From NCBI GenBank assembly GCA_964387935.1, contig CAYLZN010000008.1, positions 1 to 46,681 on the forward strand: DNA of 46,681 bases. Direction: 5' to 3'. Source of the DNA: CAYLZN01 sp964387935 (GTDB lineage Bacteria > Acidobacteriota > Vicinamibacteria > Vicinamibacterales > JAFNAJ01). The notes beneath the pieces were generated by a model. That model ran no database searches and had not been told where the DNA came from. It saw only the letters and a list, made by a program, of their open reading frames with translations. Positions 35,729 to 43,441 of this stretch are shown here, one piece after another (within the stretch, counting starts at the first letter, position 1; each line of letters begins with the position of its first letter). Position numbers and translations under genes: made by a program.

Positions 35729-36724
35729 TCACACGGGCTCGACGTCGAGGATCTCGCGAAGGCGCGCGAGGTCGATGTTCGCGCCGGACACGACGATGGC
35801 GGCCCGGTTGCCCGGGCGCACGATGCGTCCAGCCATCACAGCTCCGACGGCAGCGATGCCGGCGCCTTCCGCGACGAGGTGCTCCCGTCCGAGCAGCTCC
35901 CGGATGCCCGACCGGAGTTCCTCCTCGGAGGCGCCGACGACATCGTCCACCAGCCGCCGGATGATCTCGAAGGTGATCGTGTCTGCGACGACGTTGCCGC
36001 CGAGGCCGTCCGCAATCGTGGGGAACACGGGAATCGTCGTGACGCACCCCTCCGCGACGGCCACGCGGAAGGCCGGGTTCACGGCAGCTTCCACGCCGAC
36101 GACCCGGACACGCGGGGCGATGGCCTTGGCGGCCGTCGCGATGCCGCTGATCAGTCCCCCGCCGCCCACGGGCGCCGCGATGACATCGACGCGGGGCAGG
36201 TCCTCCAGGATCTCCAGGCCGACCGTGCCGCCGCCAGCCACGATGTCGGGGTGGTTGTACGGCGAGATGAACACGGCGCCTTCGTCTCGCGCGAAGGCCA
36301 GGGCGAGCGCCTCCGCCTCGTCGTAGTTCGCGCCCACCGCGCGGAGGTCGGCCCCGAAACGGCGGATCGCGTCCAGCTTGGTGCGGGCCGCATCCCGCGG
36401 GGTGAAGACAACCGCCGTCAGCCCCGCCTCCCTTGCCGCCCACGCGAGCGCCTGGCCGTGGTTGCCTGCCGAGGCGGTGACGACCCTGGCGGGAACCGTG
36501 GCCCCAGGGTGCGCATCGGCCGCCTCCACCAGACGCGACACCGCGTTGAAGGCGCCACGCACCTTGAAGGCGTGACTCACCTGGAAGGACTCGAGCTTGA
36601 GCCACACGTCGGCGCCCGTCAGGTCCGAGAGCCACATCGAGCGGACGAGCGGCGTCCTCCGGATCCGACCGTGCAGTCGTTCGCGCGCGAGGTAGATGTC
36701 GTGGACCGAGACCGCTGGGCTCAT
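35729..36724 (-). CDS. PLP-dependent threonine/serine dehydratase-like enzyme
   Basis: The protein has 331 residues. The PLP lysine lies in SHAFKVRGAFNAVSRL (Lys 54), and the phosphate-binding loop is APVGGGGLISGIA. ASAGNHGQALAWAAREAGL and AEGAGIAAVGAV are also family hallmarks of fold-type II threonine dehydratases. There is no C-terminal ACT-like regulatory domain, so it resembles the catabolic or serine racemase-like form and not biosynthetic IlvA. It deaminates a hydroxy amino acid, or a relative such as hydroxyaspartate. Its ATG overlaps the stop of the receiver-like gene by four bases. Confidence 0.9.
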   Translation of the reverse strand: MSPAVSVHDIYLARERLHGRIRRTPLVRSMWLSDLTGADVWLKLESFQVSHAFKVRGAFNAVSRLVEAADAHPGATVPARVVTASAGNHGQALAWAAREAGLTAVVFTPRDAARTKLDAIRRFGADLRAVGANYDEAEALALAFARDEGAVFISPYNHPDIVAGGGTVGLEILEDLPRVDVIAAPVGGGGLISGIATAAKAIAPRVRVVGVEAAVNPAFRVAVAEGCVTTIPVFPTIADGLGGNVVADTITFEIIRRLVDDVVGASEEELRSGIRELLGREHLVAEGAGIAAVGAVMAGRIVRPGNRAAIVVSGANIDLARLREILDVEPV

Positions 36725-37074
36725 GCGCGGCCCGAAAGGAGAGACGGCAACTGCGCCACGAACGCTGAGCGCGCCAGCACGACGTCAACACCAGCCGCCC
36801 GGGCGGCCTCGATGCGGTCCGCCTGCACGTGTGAGACGAACCCCACCGTCCTGATGGCCGACAGTGCCGGCTCGGCCCGCAGCGCGCTGACCATCTCGAG
36901 GGGCTCGAGGCGATCAGCGTTCAGGTCCAGCACGAGGAGCGACGGCGCAGCGTGCCGGGCCTGTTCCAGCAGTGCGTCGGGACTCCGGACGAACCTGACC
37001 TCGACGCCGAGCGCCGACGCCGTCGAGCGCAGCTTCGATACGAACAGCAGGTCTTCGACGGCGCAGAGCACCAT
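36721..37074 (-). CDS. Receiver-like single-domain protein
   Basis: The protein has 117 residues. Its strand-helix pattern is that of a CheY-type receiver: AVEDLLFVSKLRSTASALG, SLLVLDLNADRLEP with an aspartate at the phosphorylation position, TVGFVSHV with the conserved serine, and DVVLARSAFVAQLP. The second acidic residue at the N-terminus is kept only as ED, and the conserved lysine appears to be arginine (LARSAF). It may therefore be a degenerate receiver that does not use normal phosphoryl switching. It is translationally coupled to the dehydratase gene (ATGA). I know of no defined role for this arrangement. Confidence 0.72.
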   Translation of the reverse strand: MVLCAVEDLLFVSKLRSTASALGVEVRFVRSPDALLEQARHAAPSLLVLDLNADRLEPLEMVSALRAEPALSAIRTVGFVSHVQADRIEAARAAGVDVVLARSAFVAQLPSLLSGRA

Positions 37075-37087
37075 GCCGCGGCCAGAC

Positions 37088-37093
37088 TATCAT
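37088..37093 (+). promoter_or_regulatory. -10 box of the MBL-fold gene (leaderless)
   Basis: TATCAT ends six bases before the ATG at 37100, so the predicted transcription start coincides with the start codon. There is no Shine-Dalgarno sequence, consistent with a leaderless message. Confidence 0.5.
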
Positions 37094-37099
37094 ACCGAC

Positions 37100-37738
37100 A
37101 TGATCATCGAGACGAGGGCCGTGGCGCCCTTCTTCAAGAACGGGTACCTGCTCGGCGAGGCGGTCACCAGGCAGGCCGTGCTCATCGATCCGGGCGACGA
37201 GGTGGAGGCCCTGCTGCAAGTGGCGGCGCAGCAGCGCCTCTCGGTGACGCGCATCCTGCTCACACACGCGCACGTCGATCACGTGAGCGGGGTGGCGCGC
37301 GCGAAACGCGCGCTCGGGGTGCCGATCGTCCTGCACCGCGACGACCAGTTCCTCTACGACCACGCGGTTGCGTCCGGCCGCATGTTCGGTCTCGAGATCG
37401 AGGCTCCACCCCCCGTGGACGAGTACTACGCGGCCGACAGCCTGTATCGCGTCGGCGAGCTGGAGATCCGCCCGCATCACACGCCAGGACATTGTCCCGG
37501 GGGCGTCTGTCTGGCCGTGAACGGCCCCGGACAGCCAGCGCAGACGCTGTTTGTCGGCGACACGTTGTTTGCGGGGTCCATCGGCCGCACGGACCTGCCC
37601 GGCGGCGACTACGACACCCTGATCCGCTCGATCAGAACGGTACTGCTGCCGTTCGGCGACGAGGCGCTCGTCTACTCCGGTCATGGCCCGGTGACGACGA
37701 TCGGGGAGGAACGGCGGACGAACCCGTTCCTGCGCTAG
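37100..37738 (+). CDS. MBL-fold metallohydrolase, glyoxalase II-like
   Basis: The protein has 212 residues. The metal motif is ILLTHAHVDHVSGVARAKRALG (HxHxDH, about residues 54-60), followed by HHTPGHCPGGVCLAV, FVGDTLFAGSIGRTDLPGGDYDTLIRSI and YSGHGPVTTIGEERRTNPFL, in the order of the glyoxalase II/GloB-like hydrolases. It likely hydrolyses a thioester such as an acyl-glutathione or a related thiol adduct; the substrate is uncertain. The ATG at 37100 was chosen since the longer upstream frame lies antisense to the receiver and dehydratase genes. It ends two bases before palindrome 3. Confidence 0.9.
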   Translation: MIIETRAVAPFFKNGYLLGEAVTRQAVLIDPGDEVEALLQVAAQQRLSVTRILLTHAHVDHVSGVARAKRALGVPIVLHRDDQFLYDHAVASGRMFGLEIEAPPPVDEYYAADSLYRVGELEIRPHHTPGHCPGGVCLAVNGPGQPAQTLFVGDTLFAGSIGRTDLPGGDYDTLIRSIRTVLLPFGDEALVYSGHGPVTTIGEERRTNPFLR

Positions 37739-37740
37739 GG

Positions 37741-37841
37741 AAAAAGGGGTCGGGAGTCGATTTAGCAGAGATTGCCACTTCGCCCGCGTGGATGGCCGGC
37801 GATGTGGCAATTCCTGCTAAATCGACTCCCGACCCCTTTTT
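37741..37841. repeat. GGGGTC palindrome 3 (REP/MITE-like, terminator-like)
   Basis: Bases 37741-37768 and 37814-37841 are a perfect 28-base inverted repeat beginning AAAAAGGGGTCGGGAGTCG. After a two-base mismatch, ATTGCCAC (37771-37778) pairs with GTGGCAAT (37804-37811), leaving a 25-base loop. The A-run and T-run at the ends would make it a bidirectional terminator between the convergent MBL and FHA genes. The head GGGGTCGGG is a variant of that of palindromes 1 and 2. Confidence 0.88.
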
Positions 37842-38143
37842 TCCACCACCAGCTCGACGCGCCCGAGGCGCAGGCGGTCGCCGGGCAGGAGCGCCGCCTG
37901 CCTCACACGCCGCCCGTTCACGAAGGTCCCGTTCGTGCTCTCGAGATCTTCCACCGTCAGGGACCCCTCGGCGTCGGTCGTCAGCCGGCAGTGCACCCGC
38001 GACACCAGCGGTGCATCCACGACGAAGTCGGCGGGCACGGTCCGTCCCACGGTGCGCGTCGAACCCGAGCTCACGCGGAACGTCCTGCCGGACGGGGAGT
38101 CGCCCTCAGCGGTCCTCAGGACCCAGACGTCGCGAGCAGGCAT
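37817..38143 (-). CDS. FHA-domain protein
   Basis: The protein has 108 residues, essentially one forkhead-associated domain. Signature residues are TVGRTVPADFVVD, LVSRVHCRLTTD and VEDLESTNGTFVNGRRVRQAALLPGDRLRLGRVELVVE, with the phosphothreonine-binding GR, SxxH and NG sites. It should bind phosphothreonine peptides, perhaps on a target of a Hanks-type kinase encoded elsewhere. The last seven codons and the TAG stop (KRGRESI) are provided by the right arm of palindrome 3. It lies 16 bases after pntAA, where one expects the second and third transhydrogenase subunits. Confidence 0.88.
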   Translation of the reverse strand: MPARDVWVLRTAEGDSPSGRTFRVSSGSTRTVGRTVPADFVVDAPLVSRVHCRLTTDAEGSLTVEDLESTNGTFVNGRRVRQAALLPGDRLRLGRVELVVEKRGRESI

Positions 38144-38159
38144 GGACAGAGGGCGACAT

Positions 38160-39329
38160 TCAGGCGGTCACCGCCGCCGGCAATCCCAGGACCTCGCGGA
38201 CCCTGGCGTGCACGACCTCGCCACCGCGGGTGACGAGCGTGTCCCTGGTGATCTCATCGGACGAGTCGATGACCAGGGTCTTGTCCTTGACCAGGTGCAG
38301 CAGGAAGGTCGTCAGGTTCTTCGCGTACATCTGGCTGGCGTGATACGGCACGGTCGCTGCCAGGTTGGTGGGGCCGAGGATGAGCACCCCGTGGGCGTCC
38401 ACGCGCTCGTCGGCCCGGGTCAGCTCGCAGTTGCCTCCGCGTTCGGCCGCAAGATCCACGATGACCGAGCCCGGCTTCATCTGCGCCACCATGTCGGCCG
38501 TGACGAGCACCGGGGATCGCTTGCCAGGGATGGCGGCCGTGCAGATGACCACGTCGCTGGCAGCGACGACCTTGCCCATCATCTCGCGTTGCCGGCGATA
38601 GAAGGACTCGTCCTGGGCCGCCGCGTAGCCCCCTGAGCCCTCTGCCGCCGCGGTCTCCAGCGGCAGCTCGACGAAACGCGCGCCGAGGCTCTGGATCTGG
38701 TCCTTGACCGCCGGGCGCACGTCGTAGGCCTCGACCTTGGCCCCGAGGCGTTTCGCGGTGGCGATCGCCTGGAGGCCGGCGACGCCCGCCCCAATCACGA
38801 AGACCTGCGCCGGGGTAATCGTCCCCGCGGCGGTCATGAGCATCGGCAGGAACCGGGGCAGTTCCGTGGCGGCTTCCAGCACCGCCTTGTAGCCGGCGAT
38901 GCTGGCCATGGACGACAGGACGTCCATGCTCTGGGCGCGCGTGATCCGCGGCATCAACTCGAGCGCGAACAGTGTCACGCCGCGCGCGGCCAGCTCACGG
39001 GTGGCGTCGGACGGTGTGAGCGGATCGGCCATCCCGACGACCGTCTGCCCTTGCCGCAGCAGCGCCAGATCCGCGGATGCGCCGGGGCCATTGGCACCTG
39101 GCGTCCTCACCTGGGCGATGACAGCAGCCGCCCCGAAGAGGTCCCCGCGGTCCGGAACGATCGTGGCGCCCTTCTCCTGGTAGGCGGCGTCCGGAAACCC
39201 GGAGGCGGCACCGGCGCCCGACTCGACGCCCACCTCGAACCCCGCTTTGGCAAGGGGGCCGAGCTGGCTGGGGATGAGCGCGACGCGTCGCTCACCGGGG
39301 AAGGTCTCGCGAGGAATGGCAATGCGCAT
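38160..39329 (-). CDS. pntAA: NAD(P) transhydrogenase subunit alpha part 1 (PntAA)
   Basis: The protein has 389 residues. MRIAIPRETFPGERRVALIPSQLGPLAKAG is the N-terminal signature of the alanine dehydrogenase/PntA family. LELMPRITRAQSMDVLSSMASIAGYKAV is the transhydrogenase RQD-loop region, VFVIGAGVAGLQAIATAKRLGAKVEAYDVR the NAD-binding motif, and GSVIVDLAAERGGNCE follows. This is the soluble NAD(H)-binding domain I of the proton-pumping transhydrogenase. Downstream there is an FHA gene rather than pntAB and pntB, so the membrane and NADP-binding parts are missing here. A TACAAT box on the minus strand (39365-39360) with TTCGAC 16 bases before it is a likely promoter. Confidence 0.92.
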   Translation of the reverse strand: MRIAIPRETFPGERRVALIPSQLGPLAKAGFEVGVESGAGAASGFPDAAYQEKGATIVPDRGDLFGAAAVIAQVRTPGANGPGASADLALLRQGQTVVGMADPLTPSDATRELAARGVTLFALELMPRITRAQSMDVLSSMASIAGYKAVLEAATELPRFLPMLMTAAGTITPAQVFVIGAGVAGLQAIATAKRLGAKVEAYDVRPAVKDQIQSLGARFVELPLETAAAEGSGGYAAAQDESFYRRQREMMGKVVAASDVVICTAAIPGKRSPVLVTADMVAQMKPGSVIVDLAAERGGNCELTRADERVDAHGVLILGPTNLAATVPYHASQMYAKNLTTFLLHLVKDKTLVIDSSDEITRDTLVTRGGEVVHARVREVLGLPAAVTA

Positions 39330-39359
39330 GGGATGTCCGGGTCCGGCAGGGGCGCGCCT

Positions 39360-39387
39360 ATTGTAGCCGAGCGCCCGTCGGGTCGAA
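39360..39387 (-). promoter_or_regulatory. Candidate pntAA promoter
   Basis: On the minus strand, TTCGAC (39387-39382) and TACAAT (39365-39360) are separated by 16 bases. The predicted start gives a leader of about 25 bases before the ATG at 39329. Confidence 0.5.
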
Positions 39388-39459
39388 CCCCGTCCGCCCC
39401 GATCTCGTCAAAGTGCTCGAGTTCACGATCGCATTGGGCTGTCCGCGGAGGCTCGGGAC

Positions 39460-40656
39460 ATGGCGAAATCTCGCAAGCGATACATCTACTGGGGGTTGGC
39501 AGCCGTCGCGCTGCTCGGCGGGGCCTACGGCCTGTCGAGTCTGAACAACGCCAAGGCCGATTTCGACCCCTCCCGGCTCGGGACGGTTGAACGCGACACG
39601 ATGGTGAAATCGGTGGTCGCGACCGGGAAGATCGAACCCATCTCCAAGGTCGAGATCAAGTCGAAGGCCAACGGCATCATCGAGAAGCTATACGTGGACG
39701 TGGGGGCCCAGGTGCAGCCGGGCCAGGTGCTGGCCGAGCTCGACAAGGAGCTGCTCAACGCCCGCCTGCGCGAGGAGCAAGCCAACCTGCAGGCCGCCGA
39801 GGCCAACGTGAAGGCGGCGCGGGCCCAGCTGGACAAGAACGTCATCGAGGCCGAGGGACCCGACGTCGAGTTCGCGCGCCGCGCCCACGAGCGGGCACGG
39901 TCGCTCTTCTCGCAGCAACTGATCGCCCAGTCCGCGCTCGACGACGCGCACGGGGCGCTCGAAGTGGCCGAGAACCGGCAACGCAGCGCCAAGGGTCAGC
40001 TCGTCGTCTCTCGTGCACGCGTGGCCGAGGCCGAGGCGAAGGTGGCGCAGGCGCGCGCCGCCGTGGCGCGGGCCGAAGAAGACCTCCGCAACGCGACGAT
40101 CCGGGCCCCGATCCACGCCACCGTCCTGACGCGGGACGTCGAGATCGGAAGCCCGGTGTCTTCGATCCTCAACCTCGGCGCCAATGCGACGCTCGTGATG
40201 ACCCTCGGCGACATCACGGAAGTGTTCGTGCGCGGCAAGGTCGATGAGGCTGACATCGGCCGCGTGCAGTTCGGGCAGAAGGCGCGGATCACGGTCGAGA
40301 CGTTCAAGGACAAGAAGTTCGAGGGCAAGGTGACCCAGATTTCGCCCATCGGCGTCGAGAAGGACAACGTCACGACTTTCGAGGTCGAGGTCTCGATCGC
40401 GAATGCGAACAACGAGCTGAAGGCCAACATGACCGCCAACGCGGAGATCGTGCTCGAGGAGTACCCGAACGCCCTCATCATCCCCGAGTCGGCCATCTCC
40501 TACGATGCGGCCAAGAAGGCGTTCGTGGAGATCCCGGATTCCCGCAGCAAGACCGGCCGCCAGAAGGTCGAGATCAAGGTCGGCGTCGGCAACGGCACCA
40601 GGACCCAGGTGCTCGAGGGGCTGAAGCAGGGCGACAAGATCATCCTGCCGTCATGA
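39460..40656 (+). CDS. MacA/HlyD-type periplasmic adaptor
   Basis: The protein has 398 residues. An N-terminal membrane anchor (YIYWGLAAVALLGGAYGL) is followed by a barrel-sandwich half (VVATGKIEPISKVEIKSKANGIIEKLYVDVGAQVQPGQVLAELD), a long coiled coil (about residues 95-215, rich in Ala, Glu, Gln) and the second half (ATIRAPIHATVLTRDVEIGSPV). The beta-barrel and membrane-proximal domains follow (IPESAISYDA, VLEGLKQGDKIILPS). It links an inner-membrane transporter to an outer-membrane channel. A GGAGG ribosome site lies eight bases before the ATG. It is followed by two MacB-type permeases but no ABC ATPase gene. Confidence 0.92.
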   Translation: MAKSRKRYIYWGLAAVALLGGAYGLSSLNNAKADFDPSRLGTVERDTMVKSVVATGKIEPISKVEIKSKANGIIEKLYVDVGAQVQPGQVLAELDKELLNARLREEQANLQAAEANVKAARAQLDKNVIEAEGPDVEFARRAHERARSLFSQQLIAQSALDDAHGALEVAENRQRSAKGQLVVSRARVAEAEAKVAQARAAVARAEEDLRNATIRAPIHATVLTRDVEIGSPVSSILNLGANATLVMTLGDITEVFVRGKVDEADIGRVQFGQKARITVETFKDKKFEGKVTQISPIGVEKDNVTTFEVEVSIANANNELKANMTANAEIVLEEYPNALIIPESAISYDAAKKAFVEIPDSRSKTGRQKVEIKVGVGNGTRTQVLEGLKQGDKIILPS

Positions 40657-40669
40657 GGCAGTCATGTCG

Positions 40670-40739
40670 GCCCTGCGCCCTGCGCCCTGAGCCCGGCGCC
40701 TTGAGCCCTGCGCCTTGAGCCCTGCGCCTTGAGCCCGCC
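40670..40739. repeat. Ten tandem heptanucleotides, GCCYTGM
   Basis: Exactly ten 7-base units fill the space from 40670 to 40739: GCCCTGC or GCCCTGA/GCCTTGA, with two degenerate units (GCCCGGC at 40691 and GCCCGCC at 40733). The last unit touches the ATG of the first permease at 40740, so the region where its ribosome site should be is repeat sequence. Confidence 0.9.
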
Positions 40740-42035
40740 ATGAGAGAAGCAATCCTCCAGTCGATCGACAACCTGCGCGCCAACAAGCTGCGCAGCTTCC
40801 TCACGATGTTCGGCATCCTCTGGGGCATCGTGTCGATCGTCCTCCTGTCCGCCATGGGCGAGGGGTTCCGGCGCGGGAATGCCGCCGTCCTGAACGAATT
40901 CGGCAAGAACGTCGGCATCATCTGGGGTGGCCGCACGAGCCTCCAGGCCGGTGGCGAGCGCGCCGGCCGCGTGGTGTACCTGACGGCGGACGACGTGCGG
41001 ACGATCGAGCGCGAGTCGCGCATGGTGGCGATGATCAGCCCGGAGATCAGCCGCGGCGGGATTCAGGTGAAGAGCCGCTACAACGCCGCGATGCCCACCG
41101 TCTGCGGCGTCGAACCCCCCTATCTCTGGGTCCGCACCGTCGAGGTCGACCGCGGCCGCCTCCTGAACTGGGAGGACGAACAGCAACAACGCCGCGTCGC
41201 CATCGTCGGGTACGACATGTCGCAGCAACTGTTCGGCACGCGTGACCCGATCGGTGAGACGCTGACGGTCCGGGGCGCGACCTTCACGGTCGTCGGCCGC
41301 ATTCGCAAGAAGAACCAGGACAGCAGCTACAACGGTTCGGACAACAACAAGGTGATCGTGCCGTTCTCGGTGATGCAGCGGGATTTGCCCCGCCCGGACG
41401 CGCCGACGGGCGCAGTGTCGCAGATTCTGGTGGCACCGCATCAGTGGGTGGTCGACGACCTGCCGAACAGCCTCGACGGCCGAACAGGGCGGGTCGAGGA
41501 CATCGACTGGCCGCTCGAGCGGGAGGTGAGGGCGATCCTGGCGCGGCACAAGGGATTCGATGGCGAGGACCGCGAGGCGATTGCCATGTGGGACACCTCG
41601 CTCAGCACCCTGATGTTCGGCCGGATGATCGACCGCATGCGTCAGTTCTTCACGATCGTCGGGCTGGTGACGCTCGGTCTGGGCGGCATCGGTGTGATGA
41701 ACATCATGCTGATCGCCGTGCGCGACCGGACGAAGGAGATCGGCGTCCGGAAAGCGCTCGGGGCGACGACGAGGGCCGTGCAGCGCCAGTTCTTCCTCGA
41801 GGGGTTCTTCCTTACCGCGCTGTCCGGGGCCCTGGGCTTCCTGATCGGAGCCGGGCTCTGCGCGCTCATCAACCTGGCCCCGATGCCCATGCGCTTCTCG
41901 GGCATGATTGTCACCCCGCAGATCGGGCTGCTCGCCGCGGGGACCCTCATGATCGTCGGCGTGCTCGCTGCGCTGCTGCCCGCGCGACGAGCCGCACAAC
42001 TGCCCCCGACGGAGGCCCTTCGCTACGAGATGTGA
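40740..42035 (+). CDS. MacB-type ABC permease, first copy
   Basis: The protein has 431 residues. It starts with a membrane helix (RANKLRSFLTMFGILWGIVSIVLLSAMGEGF), continues with a large periplasmic MacB_PCD-like domain (about residues 50-285) and ends with the FtsX-like core of three helices, FFTIVGLVTLGLGGIGVMNIMLIAVRDRTKEIGVRKALGATTR. There is no Walker motif, so the ATPase must be a separate protein. The stretch TSLQAGGERAGR near residue 65 is shared with the second permease at the same place, showing that the two are paralogues. It probably exports a peptide, lipid or antibiotic. Only heptanucleotide repeats precede the ATG. Confidence 0.92.
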   Translation: MREAILQSIDNLRANKLRSFLTMFGILWGIVSIVLLSAMGEGFRRGNAAVLNEFGKNVGIIWGGRTSLQAGGERAGRVVYLTADDVRTIERESRMVAMISPEISRGGIQVKSRYNAAMPTVCGVEPPYLWVRTVEVDRGRLLNWEDEQQQRRVAIVGYDMSQQLFGTRDPIGETLTVRGATFTVVGRIRKKNQDSSYNGSDNNKVIVPFSVMQRDLPRPDAPTGAVSQILVAPHQWVVDDLPNSLDGRTGRVEDIDWPLEREVRAILARHKGFDGEDREAIAMWDTSLSTLMFGRMIDRMRQFFTIVGLVTLGLGGIGVMNIMLIAVRDRTKEIGVRKALGATTRAVQRQFFLEGFFLTALSGALGFLIGAGLCALINLAPMPMRFSGMIVTPQIGLLAAGTLMIVGVLAALLPARRAAQLPPTEALRYEM

Positions 42036-42044
42036 GCGCCTGCC

Positions 42045-43385
42045 ATGAGTGATGTCATCACCACCAATCCACTCGCATTGCCCGCCCCGAGGGTCACGTC
42101 GGGACGCCGTGCCTTCTCACCGACCATCCTTCGCGAGGTGTGGAAGGAAGCGCTCTACGGAATCGTCCGGAACCGGCTCCGGGCGGGGCTCTCCATGCTC
42201 GGGATCTCGTGGGGCATTGTTTCGGTGGTGGTCCTGCTGGCGTACGGCAACGGGTTCCACGGCGCCATCAGTGCCGGGTTCGCCGGGGCGTTTTCGAACG
42301 GCGTGGTCGTCGCCTGGCCCGGGCAGACGAGCCTGCAGGCTGGCGGCGAGCGCGCCGGCCGCCGCGTGCGCCTGACGCTGGACGACGTGGACGCGGTGGG
42401 CGCCCTGCCGCTCGTGCGGAGCGTGAGCCCCGAGTTCGTCTCGCGGCTGGCCATCGGCTACGGGGACCGGCAGGTGACTCAGCCCGTGCGCGGCGTCAAC
42501 GTGGCCTACGGCGAGATGCGCAACGAGAAGCCGGGCCCCGGTCTTGGGCGGTTTCTGAACGACGAGGACATCTCGCAGCATCGACGCGTGGCCTTCATCG
42601 GCTCGGAGGTCTACCGCAAGCTGTTCGGCACGCGATGGGCGCTCGGGCAGACCATCCGGCTCGGCGGGGTGCCCTTCGAGGTGATCGGCGTGATGGAGGA
42701 CAAGGTGCAGATGTCCGCGTATTTCTCGCCGGACAAGTACTGCGTCTTCATCCCGTACACGACGTTCGGCCAGATCGGCAACAGCCAGTACCTGTCGGTG
42801 CTGGTGTTCCAGACGGTGGACCCGATGCAGCAGGGCCGGGCGCTGACGCAGGTGCGTGAGCAACTGGCGCGCACGCACCGCTACAACCCCGCGGACGAGC
42901 GCGCCGTCATGCTGCACGATTCCGTGGAGATGACGGAATCGATCGGCGGCATCACGAACGGCCTGAAGCTCGTGCTGACGTTCATCGGCGTGCTGACGCT
43001 CGCCATCGGCGGTGTCGGCATCATGAACATCATGTTCGTGTCGGTGACGGAGCGCACGCGCGAGATCGGGGTCCGCAAGGCCCTCGGGGCCCGTCGGCGC
43101 GAGATCCTCCTCCAGTTCCTGCTCGAGGGTCTCGTGATCACCTTCCTCGGGGGGCTCGGGGGCATCCTGATCTCGTCCGCGCTCGTCTGGCTCGTCAGCC
43201 CGCGGCCGTTCCTCGCGGAACTGATGGACGACTTGAGCCGGGTCACCGACATCCACCTCGTGATGTCGGCGCAGCTCGTGGGCCTCAGCACGGCGATCCT
43301 CATGGCCGTCGGCCTGATTGCGGGGTTCCTGCCCGCGTGGCGGGCCTCACGGCTCGATCCGATCGAGGCGTTGAGATACGAATAG
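42045..43385 (+). CDS. MacB-type ABC permease, second copy
   Basis: The protein has 446 residues and the same plan as the preceding permease. It has a first helix LRAGLSMLGISWGIVSVVVLLAYGNGF, the shared TSLQAGGERAGR motif and a periplasmic domain. The FtsX core LVLTFIGVLTLAIGGVGIMNIMFVSVTERTREIGVRKALGARRREI and the C-terminal ASRLDPIEALRYE follow. It begins nine bases after the first permease stop, so both are co-translated and likely form a heterodimer. No nucleotide-binding domain is fused or adjacent. The TAG stop at 43383-43385 shares its last base with the first unit of the next heptanucleotide array. Confidence 0.92.
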   Translation: MSDVITTNPLALPAPRVTSGRRAFSPTILREVWKEALYGIVRNRLRAGLSMLGISWGIVSVVVLLAYGNGFHGAISAGFAGAFSNGVVVAWPGQTSLQAGGERAGRRVRLTLDDVDAVGALPLVRSVSPEFVSRLAIGYGDRQVTQPVRGVNVAYGEMRNEKPGPGLGRFLNDEDISQHRRVAFIGSEVYRKLFGTRWALGQTIRLGGVPFEVIGVMEDKVQMSAYFSPDKYCVFIPYTTFGQIGNSQYLSVLVFQTVDPMQQGRALTQVREQLARTHRYNPADERAVMLHDSVEMTESIGGITNGLKLVLTFIGVLTLAIGGVGIMNIMFVSVTERTREIGVRKALGARRREILLQFLLEGLVITFLGGLGGILISSALVWLVSPRPFLAELMDDLSRVTDIHLVMSAQLVGLSTAILMAVGLIAGFLPAWRASRLDPIEALRYE

Positions 43386-43441
43386 GCGTACGGCGTACGG
43401 CGTAAGGCGTACGGCGGCGTACGGTCGCGTAGGGCGTACGG
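43385..43441. repeat. Tandem heptanucleotides, GGCGTAC
   Basis: Units GGCGTAC, GGCGTAC, GGCGTAA and GGCGTAC run from 43385 to 43412. Degenerate copies follow to 43441. The array fills the whole space between the convergent permease and ygfZ genes, touching both stop codons. Confidence 0.88.

Noticed and set aside
35879..37099. Upstream extension of the MBL-fold frame
   Set aside because: It is antisense to the dehydratase and receiver genes. The metallohydrolase fold begins at ATG 37100, right after a -10 box.
40670..43441. Heptanucleotide arrays considered as CRISPR
   Set aside because: Units are 7 bases and contiguous, without spacers; no cas gene is present.
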